64,000 nucleotides of DNA from an uncultured Spirochaetales bacterium (lineage in GTDB: Bacteria > Spirochaetota > Spirochaetia > JAFGXN01), in NCBI GenBank assembly GCA_949289575.1, contig CASEOG010000002.1, forward strand, positions 1 to 64,000, given 5' to 3'. A program made the position numbers and the translations under genes. The notes beneath the pieces were generated by a model, which did not search any database, had not been told where the DNA came from, and worked only from the letters and a program-made list of their open reading frames with translations. This document shows positions 28,245 to 36,291 of the stretch, in pieces; position 1 is the stretch's first letter, and every line of letters begins with the position of its first letter.

Positions 28245-28318
28245 CAGTCATGCGCCGGCGGCCGGCCGGTGTCGATTCGGAAGAAAGATTAATTTTTTAC
28301 CCGATTTTATCGGGGCTC

Positions 28319-28347
28319 TTGTACTCATTTTTTCTCGGGATTATAAT
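28319..28347 (+). promoter_or_regulatory. Promoter of the second (frameshifted) HD-GYP gene
   Basis: TTGTAC (28319-28324), 17 nt and TATAAT (28342-28347), a near-consensus promoter. The ATG at 28350 lies only two bases after the -10 box; the in-frame ATG at 28368 fits a start site near 28354 better. Confidence 0.6.
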
Positions 28348-28349
28348 TG

Positions 28350-29194
28350 ATGTATGCAGAAGTTGATATGAATCAGGAATACCGGAATCTGCTCTGTGCT
28401 CCCGACAGCAGCGGCATCGGACGGCTTGTTCCTTTGCCTGTTATTGATGTTTACAAAAATGTTATGGACGAACTGACTTCCGTATTCAGCGGGAATCCGG
28501 AGCCGGATAAAATTGTCCGTTATTGCGAAGATATTATCGAAAAATCGTTTTCATTGGATTATGCCGACCTGTATTTATGCAACAGGGCGTTCGGATCGTT
28601 CGATTCCGGAACGGCACGTCATTCCTTCTCCGTCTACTGTCTTTTCTGTGATGTTCTGTTTTATATTCGCAAACAGGAAAAAACCGATTTGTTTTACAAT
28701 CTGTTTAAACGGAAAGGGTCTGCGGTTAATTTTTCTTCCGGTCAGATTCGGAAGTATGCCATGGGGCTCTCCTTCACGATATCGGCAAAATTCGCATCCC
28801 GGTTTCCGTTTTGGATAAACCGGGAAGCCTGACGCCCGAAGAGGCCGCGCCGGTTCGCCGGCATGTCGGGTTCGGACTGGAGATTCTCGATGAAATCGGC
28901 GAAAAATCGAAAGAAATGAGGCAGATGGTGGGAAATCACCATCCGGAATATCCGTTTTTCCCCGATGAGGAAAATTCGCCGCCGGTGCAGATTCTGACGA
29001 TTGTCGATATATTCGATGCCTGCCGGATGGTTCGTCCGTACAAAAGAGCGTTGTCGTTTAACGAATGTATTGCCATTCTGAATCAGTTTCGGGAGAAATA
29101 CCGTTGGGATTCCCGCCTGACGGAGACCGTTATAGAGGGAACGCTGAAAAAATTCGAACTCAGGTATGCGTCTCTGAACGATGCACCCGCTTAA
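28350..29194 (+). pseudogene. Second HD-GYP-like gene, broken by a -1 frameshift
   Basis: Two frames together encode a paralogue of the gene upstream. Frame one covers the N-terminal part and the first His (A-R-H-S-F-S-V) up to K-Y-A-M-G. Frame two continues with L-L-H-D-I-G-K-I-R-I-P, G-F-G-L-E-I-L-D and G-N-H-H-P-E-Y-P to the end. The break lies in GGGG at 28763-28766: the intact paralogue reads ATG GGA GCT CTC CTT CAC, this copy ATG GGG CT CTC CTT CAC, one base short. Without it the first frame runs on to a stop at 28832 and lacks the metal site. It may be a fresh pseudogene, a phase-variable homopolymer or a sequencing error. The start could also be ATG 28368. Confidence 0.8.
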
Positions 29195-29217
29195 TCGGCC
29201 GAATCGCTTCCTTCTTC

Positions 29218-29246
29218 TTGTGTTTTCCCCGGTTTTGCGTTATGAT
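29218..29246 (+). promoter_or_regulatory. Promoter of the protease/peptide-importer operon (leaderless)
   Basis: TTGTGT (29218-29223), 17 nt and TATGAT (29241-29246). The ATG at 29255 follows after eight bases, and no ribosome-binding sequence precedes it. Confidence 0.65.
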
Positions 29247-29254
29247 AGAGTGCT

Positions 29255-30799
29255 ATGAGAAAAAATTTATTCGGAATTTGTTTTCTGGCTTCCGGCGTTC
29301 TTTTTTCTTTTTCTCCCGCATGGGGACAGGAGACCGGAGCTGCCGGCAGAAGCGAAGATGAAATGATTTTTCGCGAACTGGAGTCGGGAGTGAATAACGG
29401 AACGGAAGTTCCGTCCGTCAATCTGGAGATACGGAATGATCCGTACGGATTCTCGATGACCAAACCGGCCGACCGTACCGTTTCGGAATTTTATTTTACC
29501 TTCCGTGCGGACGAATCTCTTTTCGGACTTCGCATTGATATCGAATCCGACCGGGCACTTTCTCTTTTCATCAATCATGAAAGCAATGAAGTGGATTTAA
29601 AAGCAGATACGGGCAGAACTTCGGGGCGGAAATCGGTCGAATTTTCCCGTTTCGCATCGCCCCGTCTGGCCGACGGATTGTATTACGGGGTTGTCGTTTA
29701 TCAATCGGAATCGGGAATCGAAGAAACGGTTTCGTTCCGGCTGACGCTGGTTCCGGTTGATTTGTCGTTGGAGGGAACCGTTTCCGCGGGACAGACGCAG
29801 CAGTGGGAGACCGGGGGACGGGGAGGCGCCGCGATGGCTTATTACGCCCTCGAATTGCCGGTTTCCGCAACCGCACTTCGTGTCGACATTTTCGAATGCG
29901 ATACGGATGTCGATCTCTATCTGTTTGCGGGTGAGCCCGACTATCGTCTGGACCATGCCGTGCTGAAAGGGGAGACTTATGCGGGGTGTGAGACGGTTTT
30001 GCTCGATGCCCGTTCGAAACCGGTTTTCAATCCGAATGAGAAATATTTTCTGCTGATATACGACCGTCATCCGGCGGCAGTGAAGGGGCGGGTTTCGTTT
30101 GCGCTCGAGGCCGGATCCGATCCGTCGTATGCGGCACGGCGGGCGATGACCGTTCCTGTGGCGGATGAAGATCCGAAAAAAAATGCGGTCGGCGCAACCG
30201 TCGAAATCCTCTGCGAGCAGAGTACCGGTACCGGTTTCGTTATTTCGCCGAAAGGCTACATTCTGACGGCGCTTCATGTGCTGAAACGGGCAGACGGAAC
30301 CTATTCGCGGACCGTCATCGGGGCCGTCAATACCGATGTCAAAAAGCCGGCGGCAGAGCGGTTTCGGCTGAAAATGGTTGCTTCGGATGAATCTCGTGAC
30401 ATAGCCCTGCTGAAAATCGACAGTATGCTTTTCGGAGCCTATCCGACGGAATTGGCCACACTGCCTTCTTTTTCACTTTCCAACCGTTCACAGGCGGAAA
30501 TGGGGGATGTTCTGCTGACGCTCGGTTATCCGAAAAGCGGAGGTACGGCTTCCAAGAATAGTGTGAAAATGGCCCGCGGCATCTTTTCGGGCTACGAAAA
30601 TCGGGACGGTATCGGGTATATCATTTCCGATATCAAAGCCGATGCCGGGAACTCGGGCGGACCTGTTTTTGATTCGCTTTACCGGATTGTCGGGATTGCC
30701 CAGTCGCTGTTGCAGTCCGATTATTCGTATTTACTGTGTATTTATCCGATTGATTCGTTGCCTTCTTCCTGGCTGGAAATGATTCGGGATGATCGATAA
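29255..30799 (+). CDS. Secreted trypsin-like serine protease with PPC-like domains (514 aa)
   Basis: A signal peptide of about 25 residues directs the protein to the periplasm or outside. Residues about 60-290 form two beta-rich modules, the second resembling the bacterial pre-peptidase C-terminal (PPC) domain (D-T-D-V-D-L-Y-L-F, then Y-F-L-L-I-Y-D). The C-terminal third is a trypsin-like (S1C/Deg-type) protease with His341 in T-A-L-H-V, Asp382 in D-I-A-L-L-K and Ser467 in G-N-S-G-G-P-V, so it should be active. No PDZ domain follows, unlike DegP. As first gene of the operon with a peptidase and a peptide importer it probably starts the breakdown of external protein. Translation starts at an ATG eight bases after a -10 box. 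Confidence 0.9.
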   Translation: MRKNLFGICFLASGVLFSFSPAWGQETGAAGRSEDEMIFRELESGVNNGTEVPSVNLEIRNDPYGFSMTKPADRTVSEFYFTFRADESLFGLRIDIESDRALSLFINHESNEVDLKADTGRTSGRKSVEFSRFASPRLADGLYYGVVVYQSESGIEETVSFRLTLVPVDLSLEGTVSAGQTQQWETGGRGGAAMAYYALELPVSATALRVDIFECDTDVDLYLFAGEPDYRLDHAVLKGETYAGCETVLLDARSKPVFNPNEKYFLLIYDRHPAAVKGRVSFALEAGSDPSYAARRAMTVPVADEDPKKNAVGATVEILCEQSTGTGFVISPKGYILTALHVLKRADGTYSRTVIGAVNTDVKKPAAERFRLKMVASDESRDIALLKIDSMLFGAYPTELATLPSFSLSNRSQAEMGDVLLTLGYPKSGGTASKNSVKMARGIFSGYENRDGIGYIISDIKADAGNSGGPVFDSLYRIVGIAQSLLQSDYSYLLCIYPIDSLPSSWLEMIRDDR

Positions 30800-32111
30800 G
30801 AAAGAGCTTGATGCGATACTCGAACTGGCCTCTCTGCTGATACGGAACCGTTGCGTGAACGACGGGATCTCTTCCGCCGGGGAAGAACGGAATACCCGGC
30901 TTCTCGAATCGTTTTTTGCGGAAGCAGGGCTGAAAACGGACACCGTCTGCAGTCCCGGGAAGCGGGCCAATCTGTATTTTATCGGCGAAGAACGGAAAGA
31001 TGTTCCCGTTTACGGGTTGATGGGCCATACAGACGTGGTGCCGGCCGGCAGTGCGCAATGGAGTTTCGATCCGTTTTGCGGCGACATTCGGAACGGACGC
31101 CTGCTCGGCCGCGGGTCGGTCGATATGCTCGGTCAGCTGGCGGCCATGGCTGCCGCCGTGCGCACTCATGCGGTGACGGGTGAAGGAAAAAATGTCCGTT
31201 TTTTTGCGATGGCGGATGAGGAGGCCGACGGAACGGAGGGGGCGGCCTGGTTTACGGAAACCTATCCGGATCTGATTCGTTGCGATGCGGTTTTTTCCGA
31301 ACTCGGCGGCTTCTTTTTGAGAGACGACGGTATCGGCGAAACGGCTCTTGTGTGTGCCGAGAAGGGGGTGGCCCGTGTCCGCCTGACGGCGACGGGCAAA
31401 GGCGGGCACGGGAGTCTGCCGTATAAAAGCGACAACGCACTGGTGAAGGCGGCCGCCGCGTTGGGGGTTCTCGAAAGAGAGCTTTCCTATCCGGTGATGA
31501 CCGCCGGATATCTCGAATTTGTCGACGGTCTGCCGTTGCCGTCATTGCTGAAAGAACGGTTAAAAAATACGGAAACGGTTGACAGGGCCATCGATGAAGC
31601 AGCCGGGCTTTCATTCGGTTTGGCCAAGTATCTTCACGGAGCTTCCCGTCTGACGGTAATGCCGGGTGTTATGCGCTCCGGGACAAAGGTGAATGTCATT
31701 CCGGACAGAGCTGTCGTCGATCTCGATTTGAGATTGCCGGAGACAATGAGCCGGATTGAGCTGGAAGAGAACCTGAACCGCCTGACGCCTGTTTTGGAAG
31801 GAGCGGTCGGCTGGGAGCTGACCGAATTCACGGCCGGGAACCGTTCCGCGTCCGATACCGCTGCTGTCCGTGATGCCGTTGCGGCGGCCGGTCGCATCGC
31901 CCCCGGTATCCGGCCGGTGCCGTTTGTTTCGGGAGGGGTTTCCGACAGCCGCTTCTGGAGGCAGAAAGGAGTGGCATCGTACGGTTTCACGGTTTTTTCG
32001 AAAGATATTACAATCGATACCTACTCCCGTCTGATTCACGGTAAAGACGAAAGCATCACGGTTGACAGTCTGGAAGCAATGTACCGTTTTTACCGGGAGC
32101 TGCTGAAATGA
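30789..32111 (+). CDS. M20-family metallopeptidase (ArgE/DapE/dipeptidase type, 440 aa)
   Basis: Cytoplasmic zinc peptidase of the M20 clan. The metal ligands are visible: G-H-T-D-V-V (His, with Asp two residues on), G-R-G-S-V-D-M at the bridging Asp, and M-A-D-E-E-A-D-G, which holds the catalytic Glu and the next ligand. The dimerisation domain contains G-K-G-G-H-G-S, and the last His ligand is in L-I-H-G-K near the C-terminus. Family members cleave dipeptides or acylated amino acids; the operon context (secreted protease upstream, oligopeptide importer downstream) suggests a dipeptidase acting on imported peptides. It overlaps the protease gene by 11 bp and the permease gene by 4 bp. Confidence 0.9.
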   Translation: MIDKKELDAILELASLLIRNRCVNDGISSAGEERNTRLLESFFAEAGLKTDTVCSPGKRANLYFIGEERKDVPVYGLMGHTDVVPAGSAQWSFDPFCGDIRNGRLLGRGSVDMLGQLAAMAAAVRTHAVTGEGKNVRFFAMADEEADGTEGAAWFTETYPDLIRCDAVFSELGGFFLRDDGIGETALVCAEKGVARVRLTATGKGGHGSLPYKSDNALVKAAAALGVLERELSYPVMTAGYLEFVDGLPLPSLLKERLKNTETVDRAIDEAAGLSFGLAKYLHGASRLTVMPGVMRSGTKVNVIPDRAVVDLDLRLPETMSRIELEENLNRLTPVLEGAVGWELTEFTAGNRSASDTAAVRDAVAAAGRIAPGIRPVPFVSGGVSDSRFWRQKGVASYGFTVFSKDITIDTYSRLIHGKDESITVDSLEAMYRFYRELLK

Positions 32112-33199
32112 GATCTGCCTTAAAAGAAAGAACAGACCGGCTCCTCCTTTATTATTTTCGATTGAGAAAACGGTTCCCGCTTCTTTTTTTCGTCTCGGGC
32201 CGTGTCGTTTCGATGATTTTTATTTTATTTCTTCTCGGTCTGGCTGTTTTTGCGCTGATGGAGCTGACACCGGGGGATGTCGTCGAGAATTATGTGAAAG
32301 CACAGATGCTTCACTCGGGGGCCTACGATACAGCCGGCAGCCGGACAACGCCGGAAATGATGGCGGCCATGAAACACGAACTCGGACTCGACAGGCCGTT
32401 CTATATTCAGTATTTCCGATGGCTGAAACAGGTTTTCATCGATCATGATCTGGGCCGTTCTCTGATATCGCGTGCCGAAATTCTTCCGCTGACGGTTGGA
32501 CGAATGATGAACTCTTTGGTTCTGAATCTGATTTCTCTTGTCTTTCTGACGGTTATCTCTTTTGCGCTGGGCATTGTTCTGTCGGCGAAGGCCGGAACTT
32601 TTCCCGATGCGGCGGCGGCTCTGTTCGGCCTTTTCTTCCATTCGTTTCCCTCGATTCTGATGATGATTCTTCTGCAGCTTTTTGCGGCTGTTTCCGGATG
32701 GTTTCCGATACGGGCTTATCCGGCGACAGGGAGTTTTGCCGAAGCACCCCTCGCGTTTTCCGCCCGCTATCTGTACCATATCTTTCTGCCGTTGACGGCC
32801 GCTTTTCTGGGCGGCATCGGCAGTACCATCCGTACGGTGAGAGCGACGATGCTCGACCAGCTCGGGCAGCCGTATATCAAGGCGCTGCGGGCCCGCGGGG
32901 TTCCCGAGAGGAGAATTTATTTTATTCACGCCTTTCGGAACACGATGAATCCTTATATTACTTCATCGGCCAATCTGCTGGCCTCTCTCTTTTCCGGATC
33001 TCTGATACTGGAAATCGTATTTGCCTATCCGGGAATCGGCCGGCTGATGTACGAAGCGATTCTGCAGCAGGATGTCAATCTTGTCTTGACGAATGTCATG
33101 TTCGTCGGATTTCTGGTTCTTTTGGGAATGATCCTTTCCGATATTCTGCTGGCAGTGACCGATCCGCGGATCAAATACAGCGGAGGTCATTCGGCATGA
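32108..33199 (+). CDS. oppB: Oligopeptide/dipeptide ABC transporter permease, OppB/DppB type (363 aa)
   Basis: Inner-membrane permease with six hydrophobic segments: one near residues 30-50 and five from about residue 120 to 350. Between the first two lies the periplasmic loop with R-x-x-L-G-L-D-R-P-F-Y-I-Q-Y, typical of OppB/DppB. The cytoplasmic EAA loop reads A-L-R-A-R-G-V-P-E-R-R near residue 260, the contact site for the ATPase. It is slightly longer than usual at the N-terminus (about 30 charged residues). The start overlaps the M20 stop and its stop overlaps the next permease start (ATGA), so all are co-translated. Confidence 0.93.
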   Translation: MRSALKERTDRLLLYYFRLRKRFPLLFFVSGRVVSMIFILFLLGLAVFALMELTPGDVVENYVKAQMLHSGAYDTAGSRTTPEMMAAMKHELGLDRPFYIQYFRWLKQVFIDHDLGRSLISRAEILPLTVGRMMNSLVLNLISLVFLTVISFALGIVLSAKAGTFPDAAAALFGLFFHSFPSILMMILLQLFAAVSGWFPIRAYPATGSFAEAPLAFSARYLYHIFLPLTAAFLGGIGSTIRTVRATMLDQLGQPYIKALRARGVPERRIYFIHAFRNTMNPYITSSANLLASLFSGSLILEIVFAYPGIGRLMYEAILQQDVNLVLTNVMFVGFLVLLGMILSDILLAVTDPRIKYSGGHSA

Positions 33200-34266
33200 A
33201 ACTGTTCCCGATTTCATTCCGTCGCCGACCGGCAGCGGCCGTTTCGCTTGTCATTCTGATTCTGCTTTATCTGGGAATGATTTTTGCCGAATTTCTGGCG
33301 CCCTATACACCGTCGACTTTTTTTGACGGGTATACCAATCACCCGCCCGCGTTCACCTTTTATTCCGAGGAGCTCGGTTTTCGCCCTCAGTTGCAAAAAA
33401 CGGTGCTGGTTGATCCTCTGCGGCGTGAATATGCGAGAGTCCGCGGCGAGTATCGTCCGATTCGTTTTTTTGTAAAGGGGCCGGTTTACCGCTTTTGGAA
33501 TCTGGCGGAGACCGATATCCATTTTTTCGGTACGGAGGGATACGGCAGTGACAAATATGTGCCTGTGTTTCTGTTCGGCACCGACAGCCTCGGTCGGGAT
33601 TTGTTTTCACGGGTTCTGTACGGTGCGCGTATCTCTCTGACAATCGGATTTATAGCGGTGGCCGTTTCGTTTCTGATTGCCGCTCTGGTCGGCGGACTGG
33701 CCGGATATTACGGCGGACGAATCGACTGGTTGCTGATGCGGCTGTCGGAATTTTTTATTCTGATTCCCGGACTCTATCTGATTCTGTTTCTCAGATCGAT
33801 TCTTTCCCGAAATCTCAGTTCGGGGGAGAGTTATATGCTTATCACGTTGATTCTTTCTCTGGTCAGCTGGCCGGGAACGGCCCGGATGATCCGGGGTTTG
33901 GTTCACAGTCTGAAGCGAAGCGACTTTGTCGTGAATGCCCGTCTCGAGGGACTTCCCGCACCGGTGATTATTTTTCGCCATATTGTCCCTCAGATGACCT
34001 CTCTTCTGCTGATCAGTGCGACATTGAGTATTCCCGGCTTTATTTTGAGCGAGACAGTTCTTTCTTATCTCGGTTTGGGAATCAGTGATCCCGCCGTCAG
34101 TTGGGGATCTCTGATTAATCGGGAAGTGATGACGGTCAGTCATTTGACGCATTATCCGTGGCTGCTGATTCCGGGAGCTTTTTTGCTGGTGACATCGCTC
34201 TCTTTTACGTTTCTGGGAGAATATTTGCGGGACCGCAGCGATCCGTATTACCGGGGGAAACTGTGA
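33196..34266 (+). CDS. oppC: Oligopeptide/dipeptide ABC transporter permease, OppC/DppC type (356 aa)
   Basis: Second permease. The ATG at 33196 overlaps the oppB stop (ATGA). A first membrane helix (about 15-37) is followed by a periplasmic stretch of about 95 residues, longer than in most OppC proteins, then G-T-D-S-L-G-R-D-L-F-S-R, the signature before the core, and five more helices. The EAA loop reads A-R-L-E-G-L-P-A-P-V-I near residue 255. The enlarged first loop resembles the YejE type, which takes up larger peptides, but this is only a hint. Confidence 0.92.
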   Translation: MKLFPISFRRRPAAAVSLVILILLYLGMIFAEFLAPYTPSTFFDGYTNHPPAFTFYSEELGFRPQLQKTVLVDPLRREYARVRGEYRPIRFFVKGPVYRFWNLAETDIHFFGTEGYGSDKYVPVFLFGTDSLGRDLFSRVLYGARISLTIGFIAVAVSFLIAALVGGLAGYYGGRIDWLLMRLSEFFILIPGLYLILFLRSILSRNLSSGESYMLITLILSLVSWPGTARMIRGLVHSLKRSDFVVNARLEGLPAPVIIFRHIVPQMTSLLLISATLSIPGFILSETVLSYLGLGISDPAVSWGSLINREVMTVSHLTHYPWLLIPGAFLLVTSLSFTFLGEYLRDRSDPYYRGKL

Positions 34267-35255
34267 TGGTCGAAGTCAGGGATTTAAAAGTCGGTTTTTA
34301 CCGGGATCATTGTATTGCGGAAGCAGTCAGAGGGGTGTCGTTCGATATCGGGGAGTCGGAGATAGTCGGTCTTGTGGGAGAGAGCGGTTCCGGAAAAAGC
34401 GTGACGGCTTCGGCACTTCTCTGTCTGTGGCAGCCTCCCCATGCCGTCGTAACGGGAACGGTTCGGGTTGACGGCGTTGATGCTTTTTCACTGAAACCGC
34501 ACGATTTGCCGGCATACAGAAGCCGTTACTTCGGTTATATCAGTCAGGAACCGTCGCAATCGTTCGATCCTTTATGTACAATCGGAAACAATTTCTCGGA
34601 AATGTTCCGGCTGAAAAATCCGAAAATGACGCGAAAAGAATCGGATGCCCGCGCCGTTTCTCTTTTAAGCGAAGCGGGAATTTCGCGTCCGGAGGAACGG
34701 CTGAACAGTTTTCCGCATCAGTTTTCGGGAGGAATGCTCCAGCGGATTATGATTGCGTTGGCTTTGGGCGGAGAAGGGCGGCTGCTGATTGCCGATGAGC
34801 CGACAACGGCTTTGGACGTGACGGTTCAGGCGCAAATTATCCGGCTTCTGCTTGATTTGAAGAAGAAGAGGGGTTTTTCCGTTTTGTTTATCAGCCACAA
34901 CCTCGAGCTCGTTTCCGCTGTTTCCGATAGGATTTTGGTGATGTACGGGGGGCTGATTGTCGAATCGGGTACGGCGGAAGAAGTTTCGAAGAATCCGCTG
35001 TCGCCATACACCCGGGAGCTGTTGAAATCGATTCCGAAGCCGGGAATGAGTTACCGTGACGGCCGCTGTCGGCCGATTCCGGGGACAGCCGTTAATCCGT
35101 TTTTTCCGGAACCGGGGTGCCCTTTCGAACCGCGTTGTCCCTATCGCCGTCCCGAGTGCCGTCTCCGGGTGCCGCCGCTGAAGGGAGACGGTCATCTCTG
35201 CCGCTGTCTTTTGCCGGAAACGGAAACGGCGGGAAAAGGAGGGCTCTGTGTCTGA
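34266..35255 (+). CDS. oppD: Oligopeptide ABC transporter ATPase, OppD/DppD type (329 aa)
   Basis: ATP-binding subunit. The start is put at the ATG at 34266, overlapping the oppC stop as TGATG; it begins M-V-E-V-R-D-L-K-V. Walker A is GESGSGKS near residue 40, the Q-loop is in I-S-Q-E-P, the ABC signature reads F-S-G-G-M-L-Q-R, Walker B ends L-I-A-D-E-P and the switch His is in F-I-S-H-N-L-E. The C-terminal extension carries the Cys-rich C-P-F-E-P-R-C-P-Y motif of OppD/OppF proteins, which binds an Fe-S cluster or metal in some members. Confidence 0.94.
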   Translation: MVEVRDLKVGFYRDHCIAEAVRGVSFDIGESEIVGLVGESGSGKSVTASALLCLWQPPHAVVTGTVRVDGVDAFSLKPHDLPAYRSRYFGYISQEPSQSFDPLCTIGNNFSEMFRLKNPKMTRKESDARAVSLLSEAGISRPEERLNSFPHQFSGGMLQRIMIALALGGEGRLLIADEPTTALDVTVQAQIIRLLLDLKKKRGFSVLFISHNLELVSAVSDRILVMYGGLIVESGTAEEVSKNPLSPYTRELLKSIPKPGMSYRDGRCRPIPGTAVNPFFPEPGCPFEPRCPYRRPECRLRVPPLKGDGHLCRCLLPETETAGKGGLCV

Positions 35256-36291
35256 CGGGAAAATCCGCGATTGCGGTTCGCGCACAGCCGCGGCCGCCGC
35301 ATCTCCACTGCTTCGGATTCGCGGAATGAGGAAGCAGTTTCGGTTGGAGGCCGGTCTGTTCGGTTCGGATAAAAAACAGGTCTATGCCGTTAACGGCGTT
35401 TCGCTGACGGTTGCCAAAGGGGAGACGTACGGGCTGGTCGGCGAATCGGGCAGCGGAAAGTCGACTCTGGCAAAATGTCTGGTCAATGTTTATCCTTATG
35501 ATGAAGGAGAGGTGCTTTTTTACGATAGCGGAACACCCTATTCTCTCGACGTCAAATCCCGTAAAAAATATCCGGCTTTAACTCATAAAATCAAATATAT
35601 TTTTCAGGACCCGGCAGCCTCGCTCGACCCGCGTATGACGGTCGAAGAAATTCTGACAATCGGCGTCCGTTATGCAAAACTGATGAGCCGTTCGGAAGCC
35701 CGTCAAAAAGCACTGTTTCTTACCGATGCGGTGGGATTGACCCGCGATTCTCTCGACCGCCGCCCGGCCGATTTCTCGGGCGGACAGCGACAGCGGATTT
35801 CTCTGGCACGGGCTCTGATGAGCAGTCCCGATTTGCTGATTTGCGACGAAGTGGTATCGGCACTCGATGTTTCCGTGCAGGGACAGATTCTGAATCTTCT
35901 GACCGATTTGAAAAAAGAGTTCGGATTTTCGATGCTCTTTATCGCCCATGATTTGGGAGTGGTTTCTTATATCAGTGACAGAATCGGCGTGATGTACGGC
36001 GGGCGTCTGACGGAAGAGGCTGAGGCACGGGAGCTGTTTTCTTCCCCGATGCATCCGTATACCCGGCTGCTGCTTGCCTCGGTTCCCCGTGCCGACGGCC
36101 GTTTTCTGCAGGTTTCGGCGGCCGGCGAACCGTTCGATGCCGTCAATCCGCCGCCCGGATGCCCGTTTGCGCCGCGTTGTCCTTTCGTCAATGACGACTG
36201 CCGGAAAAAAGAATGGCTCTCCGGCTGTCGAAACGCGACAGCGGAGAGCCGTTACTGCTTGTGCTTAAAATGCGGTCAGTTGTCCAGGTAG
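35248..36291 (+). CDS. oppF: Oligopeptide ABC transporter ATPase, OppF/DppF type (347 aa)
   Basis: Second ATPase of the importer. GTG start at 35248 overlapping the oppD end by 8 bp. About 23 poorly conserved residues precede the domain. Walker A is GESGSGKS near residue 68, the Q-loop is in I-F-Q-D-P-A-A-S-L-D-P, the signature F-S-G-G-Q-R-Q-R, Walker B L-L-I-C-D-E-V, and the switch His in F-I-A-H-D-L-G. The C-terminal C-P-F-A-P-R-C-P-F motif is present. This is the last gene of the operon; no substrate-binding protein gene follows. Its coding end contains the minus-strand terminator of galT and overlaps the galT stop by 16 bp. Confidence 0.94.
   Translation: MSDGKIRDCGSRTAAAAASPLLRIRGMRKQFRLEAGLFGSDKKQVYAVNGVSLTVAKGETYGLVGESGSGKSTLAKCLVNVYPYDEGEVLFYDSGTPYSLDVKSRKKYPALTHKIKYIFQDPAASLDPRMTVEEILTIGVRYAKLMSRSEARQKALFLTDAVGLTRDSLDRRPADFSGGQRQRISLARALMSSPDLLICDEVVSALDVSVQGQILNLLTDLKKEFGFSMLFIAHDLGVVSYISDRIGVMYGGRLTEEAEARELFSSPMHPYTRLLLASVPRADGRFLQVSAAGEPFDAVNPPPGCPFAPRCPFVNDDCRKKEWLSGCRNATAESRYCLCLKCGQLSR
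36205..36250 (-). terminator. galT terminator embedded in the oppF coding sequence
   Basis: On the minus strand, about 26 bp past the galT stop, GGCTCTCC + GCTGTCG (36215-36230, one-base bulge) pair with CGACAGC + GGAGAGCC (36236-36250) around a five-base loop. ATTC and then six T follow on the minus strand. The whole signal lies inside the last 90 bp of the convergent oppF gene, where it also encodes protein. Confidence 0.8.

Noticed and set aside
28261-28275. GCCGGC-type palindromic repeats after the first HD-GYP gene
   Set aside because: Very short GC-rich stretch without flanking T-run and not repeated elsewhere that I can see.
28300-28314. Hairpin CCCGAT-TTT-ATCGGG between the two HD-GYP genes as a terminator
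   Set aside because: It is short and not followed by a T-run on either strand, so it does not meet the usual terminator pattern.
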